A stretch of DNA of 64,000 bases from Pempheris klunzingeri (lineage: Eukaryota; Chordata; Actinopteri; Acropomatiformes; Pempheridae): positions 22,372,828 to 22,436,827 of the forward strand of contig NC_092019.1 of the NCBI RefSeq assembly GCF_042242105.1, written 5' to 3'. A program made the translations under genes and the position numbers. This document shows positions 24,158 through 37,444 of the stretch, in pieces (positions within the stretch are counted from its first letter, which is position 1; each line of letters begins with the position of its first letter). The notes under the pieces are model-generated. The model was not told the DNA's origin, ran no database searches, and worked only from the letters and a program-made list of their open reading frames with translations.

Positions 24158-25135
24158 CTAAGACTCTCCTTTCAGCACCGACACCAGGTCTCCACTCTCC
24201 TTCAGCTCCTTGATTATGTCCAAACCTCCGATCAGCTCTCCTTTCACATAGAGTTGGGGATAGGTTGGCCAGTTAGAATAGGTCTTGAGCCCCTGACGCA
24301 CCTCCTCATCCTGCAGAATATCAAAGGTCTCATAATCCACGCCGGTGCCATTCAGAACCTCCAGAGTCTGCCTGCTGAAGCCACATCTGGCAGCCTCCTT
24401 GTTGCCCTTCATGAACACCATGACCGGGCTCTGGTTGATGAGGGTCTTCAGGCGGTGCTCCAAGGTGACAGCCTTCGGGCACGTGTTCTCCAGCTCTCCA
24501 GACTCTGCCAGCTCCTTCACTATGTCCAGGCCTCCCACCAGCTCTCCGTTCACATACAGCTGAGGGTAGGTGGGCCAGTTGGAGTAGGTCTTCAGCCCCT
24601 GTCGGACCTCCTCGTCAGACAGGATGTCGAAGCTGCTGAACTGGATGTTGTGCTCCTTCAGCAGGCCCACGATCTGCCTGCTGAAGCCGCAGCGGGGCTC
24701 CTGCGCGGACCCCTTCATGAAGAGCATGCAGGGGGCCGCGTTGATCAGCTTCTTCAGCCGCTGGTTCAGGTCTGTGGGGCCGCTGTCCGAGGCTTCGCCC
24801 GGACTCCCGCTGACTGCCAGGCGCTCTACCTTCTTAGTCAGCTCCGGAGCATGGGCCCCGTCCAGGCGGTCCACCTTCTCTCCCGCCTTGAAGAAAAGGA
24901 AAGTGGGGACAGAGGCGATCTCATACTTCTCCGACACCTCTGGCACCGCTTCCGCCTCCAGCTTGACAAAAGTGGTGTGCCTGTGTTCCTTGGCCAGCTC
25001 GGCCATCACTTCGTTCATCTGGCCGCACTGAGGGGCCCAGGCCGCCTGGAAATGCACCACGGTCAGGCATTTTCCAGCTTTGGCTAAAAAATCTTCAAAC
25101 TGCTGCTGGGTCGTCGCCTCCACGAGATTCGCCAT
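24158..25135 (-). CDS. glrx3: glutaredoxin 3 (PICOT), single exon
   Basis: An uninterrupted 325-residue frame. The ATG at 25135 lies in a strong context (AAACATGG) and gives the family's usual N-terminus. Residues 1-105 are a thioredoxin-like domain with WAPQC at 33-37 in place of a full CxxC. Two monothiol glutaredoxin domains follow, each with the iron-sulphur binding CGFS motif (149-152 and 251-254), [13 protein letters not shown] and GGLDI blocks. Human GLRX3 has 335 residues and the same order. The protein binds [2Fe-2S] clusters with glutathione and BOLA2 and serves cytosolic iron-sulphur assembly. Vertebrate GLRX3 genes normally have many introns; this copy has none, yet every motif is intact, so it looks like a functional retrogene or an intron-less replacement. 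It is head to head with bag6 and may share its promoter region. Confidence 0.93.
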   Translation of the reverse strand: MANLVEATTQQQFEDFLAKAGKCLTVVHFQAAWAPQCGQMNEVMAELAKEHRHTTFVKLEAEAVPEVSEKYEIASVPTFLFFKAGEKVDRLDGAHAPELTKKVERLAVSGSPGEASDSGPTDLNQRLKKLINAAPCMLFMKGSAQEPRCGFSRQIVGLLKEHNIQFSSFDILSDEEVRQGLKTYSNWPTYPQLYVNGELVGGLDIVKELAESGELENTCPKAVTLEHRLKTLINQSPVMVFMKGNKEAARCGFSRQTLEVLNGTGVDYETFDILQDEEVRQGLKTYSNWPTYPQLYVKGELIGGLDIIKELKESGDLVSVLKGES

Positions 25136-25870
25136 GTTTCTGTCCCCTGTTGAGCGGTTCCGGTGTCTCTCTGCCGTCACATCCGTGCAGCCTGGTAGCT
25201 TCTGGCGAGTACCAGAGCTTCTACTAGGAAGTCATCTGCATGTTATTTGATGATAAGAAACAGCTGCATACACTGGATAAGTTGAAAGGATAGTGTAACT
25301 TTTAAGGTAACCGATGAACAACGCCTTATGAAACGAAATGCCTGGTTGTCTTCGATATAAGCTTTTTGAAACGTTGAGGTTATTTAGCATTAGCTTAGCC
25401 TCCTTACTAGTTAGCTTCGTTTCTAACGTCTGCCTGGTTTCCAAGCCAAGCTAAGCTAAATCCTGCTAGCTAACCCATGCTAACTAACGACAGCCGGCTA
25501 ACGCTATCCGTAACGTTAATCACTTTTAGCGTTAACTGTTCAAATTGTTTAAAATATTGCTAAAATTTTGAATACATGTGTCGTTGACTGATCTAACGGG
25601 ATATAACTAACTTAATGTAGCTAACGTTAGCCTTCTTAGCTGGTAGTTCACGCTAGCTTAACTACGTTATCACACAACTACTAACAAGCGACACCAGCCA
25701 ACTTAAGCTGCTCCTCCAACAAGCTACTTTCCTCTGGTTGATCTGCTCGGCTTGGCTTTGTTAAGATTACACGTTGATATTTCTCTCAGCAGCTGCTGCA
25801 TTTATTATATTTCTGACCGTAAGGAAGCTATGATTTGCCGACTCGGTAAAGATTGAGCTATTCTTTGTGT
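25136..25870. promoter_or_regulatory. shared upstream region of glrx3 and bag6
   Basis: The region separates the glrx3 start (minus) from the untranslated 5' part of bag6 (plus). Between about 25,380 and 25,690 it is crowded with short words such as gctagc, ttagc, taacg and ctaacgttagc, often palindromic, a look common just upstream of fish genes. No TATA box is evident for either gene. Candidate donors for a bag6 5' untranslated exon are gaccgtaagg near 25,817 and gctgtaagt near 25,879. A bidirectional promoter is an inference from spacing. Confidence 0.5.
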
Positions 25871-26069
25871 TGTTTTTTGCTGTAAGTCTTTATTTATCGC
25901 CAGAGTGAAACATCAGTTATTTGTGATATTGAAGTTTTGAATATGTAATTCAACAATAATTTGTTGATAAATCTAACTTGTGTCTAAGTGACAGCCCATG
26001 ATTTTCATTATTGAGTCATCTGCTAATTGTGTTTTAATTAATCTGACAGTAAGGTTTTTGATTAATTGA

Positions 26070-26165
26070 GTTGTTGTTTAGGCAGAAAAATGGCAGGAAA
26101 AGTGGAAAACTGCCATCCCAAGTTCTCAGAGCCCATAATGATGTCTGATCAAACTACTACAAAGT
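26070..26165 (+). repeat. fragment of a common teleost repeat
   Basis: The wording gaaaactgccatcccaagtt and cagagcccataatgatgtc resembles part of the repeat seen more fully at 22,940-23,275. It lies in the presumed 5' untranslated intron of bag6. Confidence 0.35.
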
Positions 26166-26733
26166 CGATAAAAAGAGATGGGAGAAGCAAATCCATTTAG
26201 AAAACAGGAACATCATTGGGTTTTTTTAATTTTCTGTTTTTTTTCTTCTATATTTTGTTATTTTCTGACATTTTATACACTCGTTGGTTATTCACTTAAT
26301 GAAAAGAAACTACAGATTAAGACAGCATCAGATTACGGGCTGGAGCAGTACCAATTAATCGGTTTCGTCTTCATATTGGACTGTATAAACTTATTACTGA
26401 TATATTCTATCAGTGCGTATGGCAGCAGATAAGAAACCAAGAAAACTCGATAGGTAAATACCAAAGATATGTCTGAGGTCTCTTAGAAACATGCATAGTT
26501 TGTCCACCAGAAAGCACAGAGGAGTTCATTTTTCTAATATAAAATGTCCTGTTCAGTATCAAAAAGGGTTGTTTATGTGAGGTGTTCAGTGTTAAGAAGT
26601 GAATATCTGCTGATACAATATGATCAGTTTTTTTTTTTTTTTTAACACTCAAGTATTGATATTGGCGTTGTTGAATCCAGACTCAGTTGGGCTATCATTA
26701 CTGGAACACGCTGTTTTGTGATACAGGAACACC

Positions 26734-29700
26734 ATGGAGGAACAAACTGCTGACATAGAGGTGACTGTCAAAACATTAGACTCCCAAAGCAGAACCTACA
26801 CTGTTGGTGCTCAGGTAAATTCATCAGTTCCTACTGCAAACACTGGGCTGAATTCTCATATTCAGTCAGCCTTTGTGGTAGTCTTGTGACTCATGTCTGT
26901 CCCATCTTTTTTGCAGTTGACAGTGAAAGAGTTCAAGGAGCACATTGCCCCTTCAGTGGGTATCCCTGTGGACAAACAGAGGCTGATCTACCAGGGCAGA
27001 GTCTTACAGGATGAAAGGACACTGGCAGACTACAGTAAGTAATCAAGGGGATAGTTAAAGCAGTTTTGAACGGGATTTAATCGTGTTTCATGGCACTTTT
27101 AGATTTTTTTTTTGCTATTTTGGGTATAATACTAGTGCAGGTTATCTATTTGTCATTATGTGTTCTTGATATTTGATCACATTTGGGTTACACACATTGA
27201 TTAAATAAGTTACTTTGAGGTTTTGTATTTTATTTTAAGGTTTTCTTTTGCCTTGGTGTTATTTTGCTTTTGTGGTGGACCAATATTGCATGAGGAGAAA
27301 GTAATGGTTGTATATTATAGTTAGCTTTGAAGTGCCCACTTGAGCTCCAAAAGTCCTGGCAATGCTGGCAAATGTAATTTTCCATAACTTGGCCACAACT
27401 TCAAGCTAGAATATTTTCTTATTTCTCAAAACAAAAGTGTGAAGTCAGCACACTGTTGTTAGTGAACAGATGTAACTGTGGTTCTCCACTGTTTTCCCAG
27501 ATGTGGGTGGCAAGGTGATACACCTTGTGGAGCGGGCACCCCCTCCGCCCTCCCAGCATGGCTCTGGGTCAGGAGGCACTTCAGCCGACAGCGGGGCTTC
27601 CTCGTCCTCCCAGGGAACGTCACAAGTGCCTCCACATGATCGCAACGCTAACAGCTACGTAATGCTCGGCACCTTCAACCTCCCTGTCAACATCATGGAC
27701 CCCCAGCAGATACAGGTGGGTCTGCTTTGTGACACATTTAGGAAATGTCAGACCAAACTATTGGCAGTTGAGTAGCATTGTGGGTAATGTAGGTAGGTAG
27801 GTTTTGACAAGGAAGAAGCATGTGTGGAGTAAAACATCTTTACATCTCCGTTTCTGCTGCACAGATGTGCAGATCATTTATACCTTTATTTGTTCTTTTA
27901 CAATGTCAGTTATTAATATTTAACTTTTGTCCTCCTTCCCATTTAGATGTCAGTTCAGCAGATGGTGTCCGGCATGGGAGAGAATGCCAGGAATGCCAGA
28001 GTCACAACTAGCACTGGGGTAAGATGCCTGCTGATAGCATACAACCACATAGCCAGGGTTTGTACAAAGTCTAGAAGGCTTGGCAAATGCTAAGTTTTAA
28101 CTGTTATGTTTTCAAGGTTAGGAATATACTTGAATTCTAATATATTCCTTGAAAAATGCTTGATTTTCAACATAATCTGGTGATTCATTTACACAATCGC
28201 CCATTTAAACCAACAAATGTTTTAATACTTGAAAGGAAAAATATGCAGTTGTATCCAGTCATATTTTGCTGTTTGTTGTCTCCTGGCTTCTCACGCCAGA
28301 AAATAATCATGATCAAAACATACAACGGTAATATGAACAGCTGGTAAAATAAATAACAAGACAAAAGATATCGATTGCTGTTGGAATTCTGTAAACTTTA
28401 TTTCTTGCAGTTGCATTTACAGTAACAATTTCGATGTGTTGATAAAGGCTTTGAGAGGCTTTTTGTTTTAGGTACCTTGAAGGTGCTTGAATTTTACTCT
28501 TTAAAAGCTGTGCGAACCCTGCATAACATTCACATAACATGTCGTTTTTTGTCGTCACCTTTTCTATCTCAGAGCAATGGATCTGTGAACGTGCACATTG
28601 ATATGGACCAGCCAGTGCAGAGTGAGCCCAGGCTGCGGCTGGTGCTGGCTGAGAACCTGCTGAGGGACATCAATGATGTAATTCAGAGAATGGAGGTGAG
28701 AGCTCAACCTTCAGATTACTTAAGTAGCAAATCTCCAGAGTAATAACTGCCTCATCAGTAACAACCTCCCTTCGCTTTCTTGTATCTTTTTTCAGGGCCG
28801 GCCGAGCGACTCAGCCTCCCAAACAGAGACGGCTTCTGCTGCTTCTGCACCCCCACCTCCCTCATCTTCGTCCACCACCTCCACTCCCTCTCCCTCTGCC
28901 CAGCCCATGGACACCTCCCCGCCTCCAACAACTCCCCCTCCTCCACCCACCTCATCAGCACAACCTGAGGGACCAACACCCCAACCTGGACCCAAGTGAG
29001 ACACCATCTCTCTCAGTGGTTAATGCCACATACTACAGTGTAGTATAGAATTAATGCATCATTTCTGAACTTTGCAAACACCTCGTGGGCCACAGCGAGA
29101 GTCATTTCCTCTCAGGTTGGATGTTTTATTGAGACATGCCATTATCTTTCTGATTTTGTTCGTGGCTATACTGTATGTCTGTGTTTTGTTTGATCGTGGC
29201 TGACTTTGCCCACGTTTCTTCTCCCAGTCATCCCAGCCCAGCTGAGTTGGCGGAGATGTTGTCCGAGCTGCGAAGGGTGGAAGAGAGACTGCAGCCCTTC
29301 ATCCAGAGAGCTCACACCATCCTGGAGACGGCCACCACAGCAGAATACAACAATAATACAGTAGGACTCAAACAGCCAAATAATAATGAACTAACAATTA
29401 GGATGTCTTTGGACAGTTAATACAGATTATATAGTTGTGAAAAAGTTGCCCAAGCTGGTTTCTTTTCTGCTACAGGAGAGAGAGGAGGACCAGCGCACTC
29501 TTGTCCTAACATGGGAGTGTCTCCGTCTCCTTGGCAACGCCCTTGTGGCCCTCAGTGACCTGCGATTGAATCTCATGAGCCCTGTGCCCCGCCACCTACA
29601 CGTTGTCCGGCCATTTTCCCACTATGCCACCCCGGTCACCCTGCCTGGAGCTGTGCACCACCACATCCCAGTGCAAGTACGTGAAACTAAGCATATTCTA

Positions 29701-32700
29701 CTCAAAAGTTATTGACGTGAACCTTTTGAACTTGATCACACTGACTGTTCTTGCATCCTCGACGACAGATGAACCTGGGTGCCACAGTGACTGCTACAGC
29801 TAACAGCACTGAGGGACAAGCTCCGCCCACCCACCCGACCAACCAGTCGGAACAGGCAGGTCAGGGACAGACCTCCCCCCAACAGACTTCCCCGTCCAAT
29901 CAGCAGGCTGGACAGGGACAGACTGGCCCCCGGGTCATCAGGATCAGCCACCAGGCAGTCCCGGTGGTCATGATGCAGATGAACACGGACGGTGTGTTGT
30001 CCCCAGCCGCCACTGATTGAATGCTCGGCAGCACTTGTGTCAGAATTATGATGAATAATGATCGCACATACCACACCACTGCATCCACTGTGCACCGCCA
30101 CCACCAGCATTTGCTGAGTGATCAGAAGACAGGAACTTTGACTGTATCTACTTTACATGCTCACATTTCACATGATTTTTTTCTTGATGTTTGTTGAATG
30201 ATGCACTTCTGTGGAGATTAATACACAGTGAACTTCTTTAGGATTGTACAAATGAGTTCAAACCATATATGCGTTGTTTTTGTGTGTATGTGCAGGCCCA
30301 GGTCAAAACCCTGCTGCGGCTGGACAACAAATACCTGTACCTCCAGGTAAAGGCCAGCTGATTGTACACTTGGCATGTATTTTGCACAACTCAGTCTTGG
30401 TTTATACAATCTGTGTCCAGTTTATCGTATAATCCAATTTACAAACAGTTGCAATGCAAATACTGAATATTGGTTTTGATCATGCCCTCTTTTTCAGGCT
30501 CCTGATTTTTTTTCCCCTCATTTTCTGTAGATAAAAGAGAGAGTAATCAAGGGGTTGATAAGTAAATCCGACTAGTCAATGATACTAAACCATGTTACTG
30601 TTATTCACTGGCTTCTGTTTGCCCCTTCAGGTAGCCTCCCCCCAGACTTTATGCGGAATCTCATGCAACAGATCAGCCAATATGCTGCTGCCGTAGCTAC
30701 CAGCGCCGCCACCGCCACTGCCACCGGCCAACCAGTCCCACCCCAACCCACCCCTCCTGGCTACAGCTCCACAGCCAACTCCTCAGCTACCACCACGGGC
30801 CCTAACACACCCACCACTACCCCTACTGCTCCCCCTCCGCCTCCCCACACTGGCCCCCAGCCCCAAGCCAGGGTCGTGTTCACCCGTCCCCCCTTTGCAC
30901 CCAACATACCCCCTCAAGCCTTTGGCACCCGGGGAACCACCATTAACGTGAGGGCTGCCATGCCAGGCCAGCAGCCGGGACAGGTGGGAATAGTGTTTTC
31001 TGAACTGGTTCCTGTTTTTAAGGCTGGTCGTCAACATTTTGAACATTTGAGAGTAATTTTAAAACTATTGCTCCACAGGCTTTCAACCCTGCTGCTCTCA
31101 ACCAGATGATTAGTGGACTGGTTGGACAGCTTTTGCTGCCAGGACAAATGGGTACGTGTTTCCAGTGTTGGATTTGGATTTGGAATTTATTTGCAGCATT
31201 TTTCTGTATCTATAATAGCTTAAAAATATAAAAACATTGGTCAAGGACTGCTGTCAACCAGTGATAGTTCAATCTGTTATGTTTTTTTTTGTTTGTTTTT
31301 TTACAGGTGGATCAACAGTCACATCCTCCTCATCCACGTCCACGTCTGCCTCTTCCTCATTTTCCAACTCCTCTCAAACCTCCTCATCCTCCTCCTCCTT
31401 TTCTTTCTCCACCTCGGGTCCGACACCTCCACCTACCACAAACACTACTGGCCCACCGAACCAACCTGAGACCAACACCAGTGAGCCCCAGTCCCAGGAG
31501 ATGCCCCCAGACCTCAGCCAGCTCCTCGGTTCTCTCCTGGGGGTAGCCGGCGGCGCTGGCGTGGGTCCTGTGGGGGCACCTTCAATTACTGTCACCACAT
31601 CTGGTGTCCCGGCCTTCATCCAGGGAGTGAGTGAATTCATGCAGCAGGTCTGTGTTTGAATGATTAACGTCAGTGCACTTAACAGACTTTGCATGAAAAG
31701 GATTTCCATGTCATTTCTGTAGTAACTGTATCACCGGCATACAATTCATGTGAAAAGATTTCATAAACAAATGCTTGTATTTGGACAACTTTTAAGTTTT
31801 AAGAAATGTGACTTTTGTTAAATGGATAAAATAGTTTTGCTATTCATTACATTTTCAGCTCAAATGATGTTATCACCATGTCTCCTAATGGCCCGCCAGA
31901 GGGCAGATAGTCTGACAGTGAATGAGTTGTCTGTGTTATCCATCTATCAGTTGCATTTCAAGTAAAGCAACGTTATGTTAACTCCTCACTCCTCATTTAA
32001 TGCCATTTCTAGGCCTCCCAGCCCGTCTTCTCTCCACCCCCACCTCCCGCTGGTACCACTCCTGCCCATGCTGCAGGGCCCAACCCTGCAGCCAACCCCC
32101 CTGGGGCAGCGGAAGCCCTCAACCCAGAGCTGTTCACTGGCATCGTCCGTGGCGTCCTGAGCACCATGATGGGCTCTCTGGGCCAGGCCCAGAACGACAC
32201 AGAGAGCATCGCCCAGTTCATGCAGAGGCTGTCCCAAGCAACCAACATCTTCATCAGTCCTGAGGATCCTACCGGTAAGAACAAACACACAAGTACAATA
32301 TGTTGTCGGTACAGCAGCTGAGGGTGACAGTCGTTCAGTCAAGGAGCATATTAGAAAATACTAAATTTCGTCCCTCTCGATTGTGTTCTTTAGTTTGTTT
32401 GTTTTTTAATTGTGGTTCCCAGGGTTTTTTGGAGAGCTGCTGATGTTGGTGTGCCAGACGTTCACTATGTCTGATCTGGTGATGCTGCTTCATGGCCAGC
32501 ACCAGCCCCTTGGCCGCATCCAGCCTCAACTGGCCCAGTTCTTCACCCAGAACTACCTCAACGGCAGAGAGCCCACCGATGAGAACATTGCTGTTAGTAC
32601 CACTCACCATTCGGAGGGGAATTGTTTTTCCTCTAAATGTTGTTTTCACTTTTTTTAATACTTGAGGGTAGTGAAAAGCAGATAGAGCTAATTACTTTTC

Positions 32701-35700
32701 ATTATTGGTCCCATGTTTGATGGTATGATGTCTTTTTTTTTTTTTTTTTTTATTCTTTTGAGTAACTGACCAATAACTGTTGGATTTTTGTCATCTTCTC
32801 CCTTTATGTGCCATCATTCTCTTGTTTTTCCTCATGTCCCCTGTTTCCATCCCCACAGGCTGCGGCTGACAGTCTTGTCAATGAACTGGAGGAGTATATC
32901 ACTGAGAGCTTTGTAAGTCCTTCATTCCTCCTCCAGTTTTGTCAAAATACAAAAGGGTTCATAATTAGATGCGGTTCTGCCCCCTGAAAGTCGATGACTT
33001 GAGTCATCAGCAGTGAAGACCTGAGTCAACACACATTTTGTTAGTTGAATTACTTGAGGCCCTTTTCAATCTTAAATGTACTGACGGCACGTCTTCATTC
33101 GTCTCCCACAGAGGGAGTCTTCAGTCACAGTGTTGGAGGGCGTTGACGTCACCCAGACCAACATGTCCTTCTTCAGACAGCAGCTGATGCACATCGCCAC
33201 ACATATTCTGCGTTGCACTGGTAAACCTTAAGAACAGTACGAGTCAGTCGGTCTTGGTGATTGGGTTTACGTGTGGATGTTTTAGCTCCAGTTTAGCCTC
33301 CATTTGTGCTCACGTGTAGGTTGCGGTACTAGAGATCATATTTGGATCATGTATGTATTATGTCTTTGGAGTACTGCTGTGAGGTAATTTAAAAATCTTA
33401 AATGTCACGGTCTCAGCAGGACTGAATGTCATTGTTCTTTTCGTCCAGATGACTCATTTGGGCCCCGGCTGCTACAGATGTGTAACCAGGCACTGTTTGA
33501 GTGTCTTGCCCTCAACCTGCACTGCTTGAGAGGAGACCAGAGAGCCCTCACTGCGGTCATCAACCACCGAATAGTCAGTATACAATCTCTCCCTGATTTG
33601 CTCTCTGTTTGTTTCTGCTTGGCTTCTGCTCTCTTTGTGGCAGACTGTAGACGCCAGATCAAACTAAATTTAGCATGTTTTCCAAAAAATGTCAACTTAG
33701 GTGCTCTGTGCAAATGTACACTCATGTCAATATCCAGTGGGCATCAGTGTCACTTGGGGGCGTAGCTACAAGCCAGACAACCAGTTGAAGGAAACCGTTT
33801 ATGGGAGGCTGCAAATGTTTCTATTATTTTGCCTCATCTGCTTGCCAACATTGCATCAAGTGAAGCCTGTTAAGCCATTAGCCATGTTTTGCCCTTCCTA
33901 TGAAAAGAAAACGCATTTCATTTGGGGGTGTACTGTTCCACCCTGCAGCTATTTACTTGTACTGTCCCTCCAGTTAATTCACCGGTCCACTTCATAAATA
34001 ACTCTCATTTCATGTTCCAATTTACATTCATTACCATGCCACTTAAATCCTGTGGTGTTGCTGAGAGGTTTGTTCGACCATTTTGTCATTTTTCATCCAC
34101 TGAGTCAGAATTAGTTTGTAAAATGAACTTCTAAGCTGCCACACAAGATTTCAGAAGTGTCATGGATAATTAAAGTGAACTTTATTCTCAGTAGTGATTA
34201 CATCACATTTTAGATTTTAAAATGACCCCTTTTTTTTTTTTTTTTTTTTACAGTGAGTCATTAAAAATGAACAAGCCTCATATTTCACTTGTCACCTACT
34301 TTGCCCTTAAAACGGCTTTGTAATGGATGAATGGTCACACAAGAGATATGGAGACAAAACAAAAGTTGCTAAATGTTTTAACAGTCCAAAGAGAGTGAAT
34401 GTCGCCAAGATGACAAAATACAGAAGAAACATCAGATGTGAAGCAAAAGCTTTATTTCCTCTTTTCGCTCTAGCGGAGGATGTCCAGTGACATCAGCCCC
34501 AGTCTGGTCAACTGGATGACCAGCATGATGACGATGAGGCTGCAGGTCATTCTGGAGCACATCCCCGTCACGCAGGAACAGATCCAGAACTACATCGTTC
34601 ACACACAGGTAACTGACTGAACGCATGTCTTTCTTTTAACATTGTACGTTTTCTCAGCCTCTGTGGCTCCTTCCCAGAAAATAGCAGTTGGAGGAAATCA
34701 AACCTGCAACTGACATGATCAGTTACACTCCAGATTTTGTTTCCCATAACTGTAGATTTCAGTTTTATTTTCTGAATTTTCACGTGTTAAAACTGAATGG
34801 TTTCTGTGGAACAAGATATGCATGTGTTTGTAACATGTTACATGCAGAGCAAGGTTTCCCTCTTACCTGATGGCTGTTATGTATCCTGTTACTTTCGACA
34901 GCACGTCTGTAATGGCTAATAAATATTAGATGACATTCTTTCACAGAGAGATCAGTCTTCTGCCACTGGCACACAAGAGCCTGAACGAGCACAAAGTGCA
35001 ACGGTAAGCATGGTGTGTCTTTAATATCCTTTTCAGATTAACTCAGTTCGACAGTTAAAGTACTGCAGTGGTCCTTTAATTTCGCTGTTCTCCTTTTCCA
35101 AAGATTGGGGACACCCTCTCGCCAGCTGCAGCCACCACAGCAGAGGAGGCCATGTCGGTGTCACACGACACAAGGGCGTCATCACGGGAAACGAGGGTGT
35201 TGCCTGGGGATCTGGGAGCCTCGGGAGGAGCCGCACCATTGGGTGGCGACATGGCTGCGGCAGGAGCCGAGGGAGGGAGTGAGGAGTCTGCTCGAGAGTC
35301 AGAGGCTTGGGCAGCTGCTGTTCCCCCTGTGAGAGCCCCCACAGTTTGTTTACTCCTTTAACATTAGTCTTTTTAACTGCAGGGAAAGGTTTTCATGACA
35401 ACACCTGGCGTTTTTGTAGCGCCACTCTGTTTCACATGCACAGGATCCTCCTCTCGCTGGATAATCCATTGAACAAACGGTCAACAGTTTAGTGGAAGCA
35501 TTTCCTCTGTAGAACTGTTCATACTGAACATTGTTGATTATCCACAGTAATTGGGACATTGTTTCTGGAAGGACACATTGATAGAGTTTAAATTTAATGT
35601 CGTGAGCTCCACAAATTCGATCTTTATCAGCTTGAGATTTAGGATCTTCTTGCAAGTCCGTCTTACATGTCCATATGTTCATTTAAACCGTTTTTAGTTG

Positions 35701-36942
35701 CTGCAGATGTGTTCATACTGGACGCTGAGATCTCCTCCGAACTCGCCTTCATTTTGAACTTAAGCCAAAGTTTATGTTTTGACACTTCTGCAGTCTGACT
35801 TAGTCAAATCAAGTTGGTGTTTTATAGAGTTACAGTGCTTTTATTACAAACATTCTCTCTTCGTTGTTTCCCTGCTGAGCTGCAGTGGAGGAAAGTTTAA
35901 GACAGAATTGAAAAAAAAGTGAATTTATCATTAAAAGATACCTCTCATAATTCTTAATCCAGATCTTCCCCGTTTATGTGCTGTGTATGTGTTGTAGGAA
36001 TGGGTGCCCATCATCAGGTGTGATATGATCACCCAGAGGAAGATGAAGGCTCAGCCGCCGTTGTCTGATGCATATTTGCATGGCATGCCAGCTAAACGCA
36101 GGAAGGTAATCAGATCAGTTGTGACTTTACTTATTCCTAATGAGTGTCACCAGTCCATAGCATCCTCACAGTGTCCGTGTGTTTGCGTCTTCAGACAGGA
36201 CTGAGTGGTGGAAGCCTCCTCTCCCTCTCTGACGCAGTGAGTCAAGCAGCCAGGACAGCAGGAGTGAAGCCCATCACGTCGGCTGAGCAGTTACAAGACG
36301 ATCTGGAGACTCCGGAGCTGAAGGAAGCTTATGCAGAACAGGTAATTGCATCTTGCTCGAACATTAGCACACGTCAGGGACACGGTGCACATGATTCGGG
36401 CTGATAATATGTTAGGTCCTCTTGTTTTCATAGTTTTGGTTAGCATAACATTCTCTCAGCATGTTTATCACGCACACACATGGTCCCACTGCAGGGCGTG
36501 TCTTGAAAGCACAAAGTGGTCAGACTGGTACCAAACACTCCTGTTGTATCAGCCAGTTAATCTGAACTATCTGGTTTTGTAGTCCACCCCTCTGCTGTCG
36601 TTACAGACATTTCTGAACTAATCACAACCTTTAGCCCACAATAATCAGGGGCTTATGGGAAATGGTGTTCGTATACTGACTGACAGACTGCTAAAAACAA
36701 AGCTAAGATTCTCTATCCGGCTCTCAGTTGCGGCTCATAGGGAGCAAAGCTGTGACCACATGACTGCCTCTCCGACCACTAAGTCAGTGTCTGACATGCT
36801 GCCTGTGGGTCCCACCATGAAAATGATCGTCTCTCTTTCCTTTCAGGTTAAAGCAGACCTAAAGAAACGAGTGAGGGAAGACCCGGATTTCAACTCCCAG
36901 CAGTGTCCTAACGCACACAGAGCCTTTTCGTCAGACTCATAA
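26734..36942 (+). CDS. bag6: large proline-rich protein BAG6 (BAT3/Scythe)
   Basis: Twenty-four coding exons join in phase to 1,223 residues (human about 1,130): 26734-26814, 26917-27034, 27501-27715, 27947-28018, 28573-28695, 28796-28995, 29228-29360, 29476-29676, 29769-29991, 30296-30346, 30631-30983, 31079-31151, 31307-31647, 32013-32274, 32423-32592, 32859-32912, 33112-33220, 33449-33573, 34474-34608, 34947-35003, 35104-35328, 35998-36105, 36195-36341, 36847-36942. BAG6 is a chaperone that holds exposed hydrophobic proteins, passing tail-anchored proteins to the GET pathway or to degradation. Residues 8-80 form the ubiquitin-like domain ([17 protein letters not shown]). The middle is rich in Pro, Ser, Thr and Gln. 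A nuclear signal PAKRRK sits at 1138-1143, and the C-terminal BAG-like domain follows. An acceptor just before the ATG (gatacag) implies an upstream untranslated exon. Confidence 0.96.
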
Positions 36943-37420
36943 TCAAGTAAAACTGATAAGAAATCTGCAAGACTAGCCATTTCCATCTCCAGCTTTGCTT
37001 TATTATTTCTCAGATCTTCATTTGACTACCACTCAACACAGCTTCCCCCCCCAAAACTGTCTGTTTGCCTTTTAAGCAGTTAGCAGCTCGCTTGACTCAT
37101 TAATGCTAATGTGACTGCTTCCCCAGTGCCTCTTTATTTCTTTCTGTTTATTTTGGTCCAACTTTTACTGAGAGAACGTTCCTTGTTAAAAGTGATAGCA
37201 CAGACTCAAGTTTGACTAAATCGGGTCACTTTACTTCAGTTTGGATACACGTGTATGTCTGTATTTGTTTTGCCCTCTTATCCTCGTGTAGCTATGTTAA
37301 TATGGAGCCTGAATTCTTATTATTTAGTGGACTTTTGCCTCACTCTCAATACTCTTTAGCGCAAGAGGACACTTTCATGTGATGAACATGCTGTTTGGTA
37401 CATGAATGTACAGTAAGCTT

Positions 37421-37426
37421 AATAAA
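37421..37426 (+). terminator. polyadenylation signal, bag6
   Basis: AATAAA about 480 bases beyond the bag6 stop codon, followed by a short TG-rich stretch (catttgtgtctggg) that fits a downstream element. It is the clearest plus-strand signal after the gene. Confidence 0.65.
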
Positions 37427-37444
37427 AATCTTGATACAGTCAAA

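Noticed and set aside
24110-25087. 325-codon open frame on the plus strand opposite glrx3
   Set aside because: It is the antisense shadow of the GC-rich glrx3 exon. Its leucine- and histidine-rich reading has no domain, and the minus-strand frame explains the locus fully.
26178-26432. 84-codon hydrophobic frame upstream of the bag6 start
   Set aside because: AT-rich sequence in the presumed 5' untranslated intron; hydrophobicity follows from T-richness.
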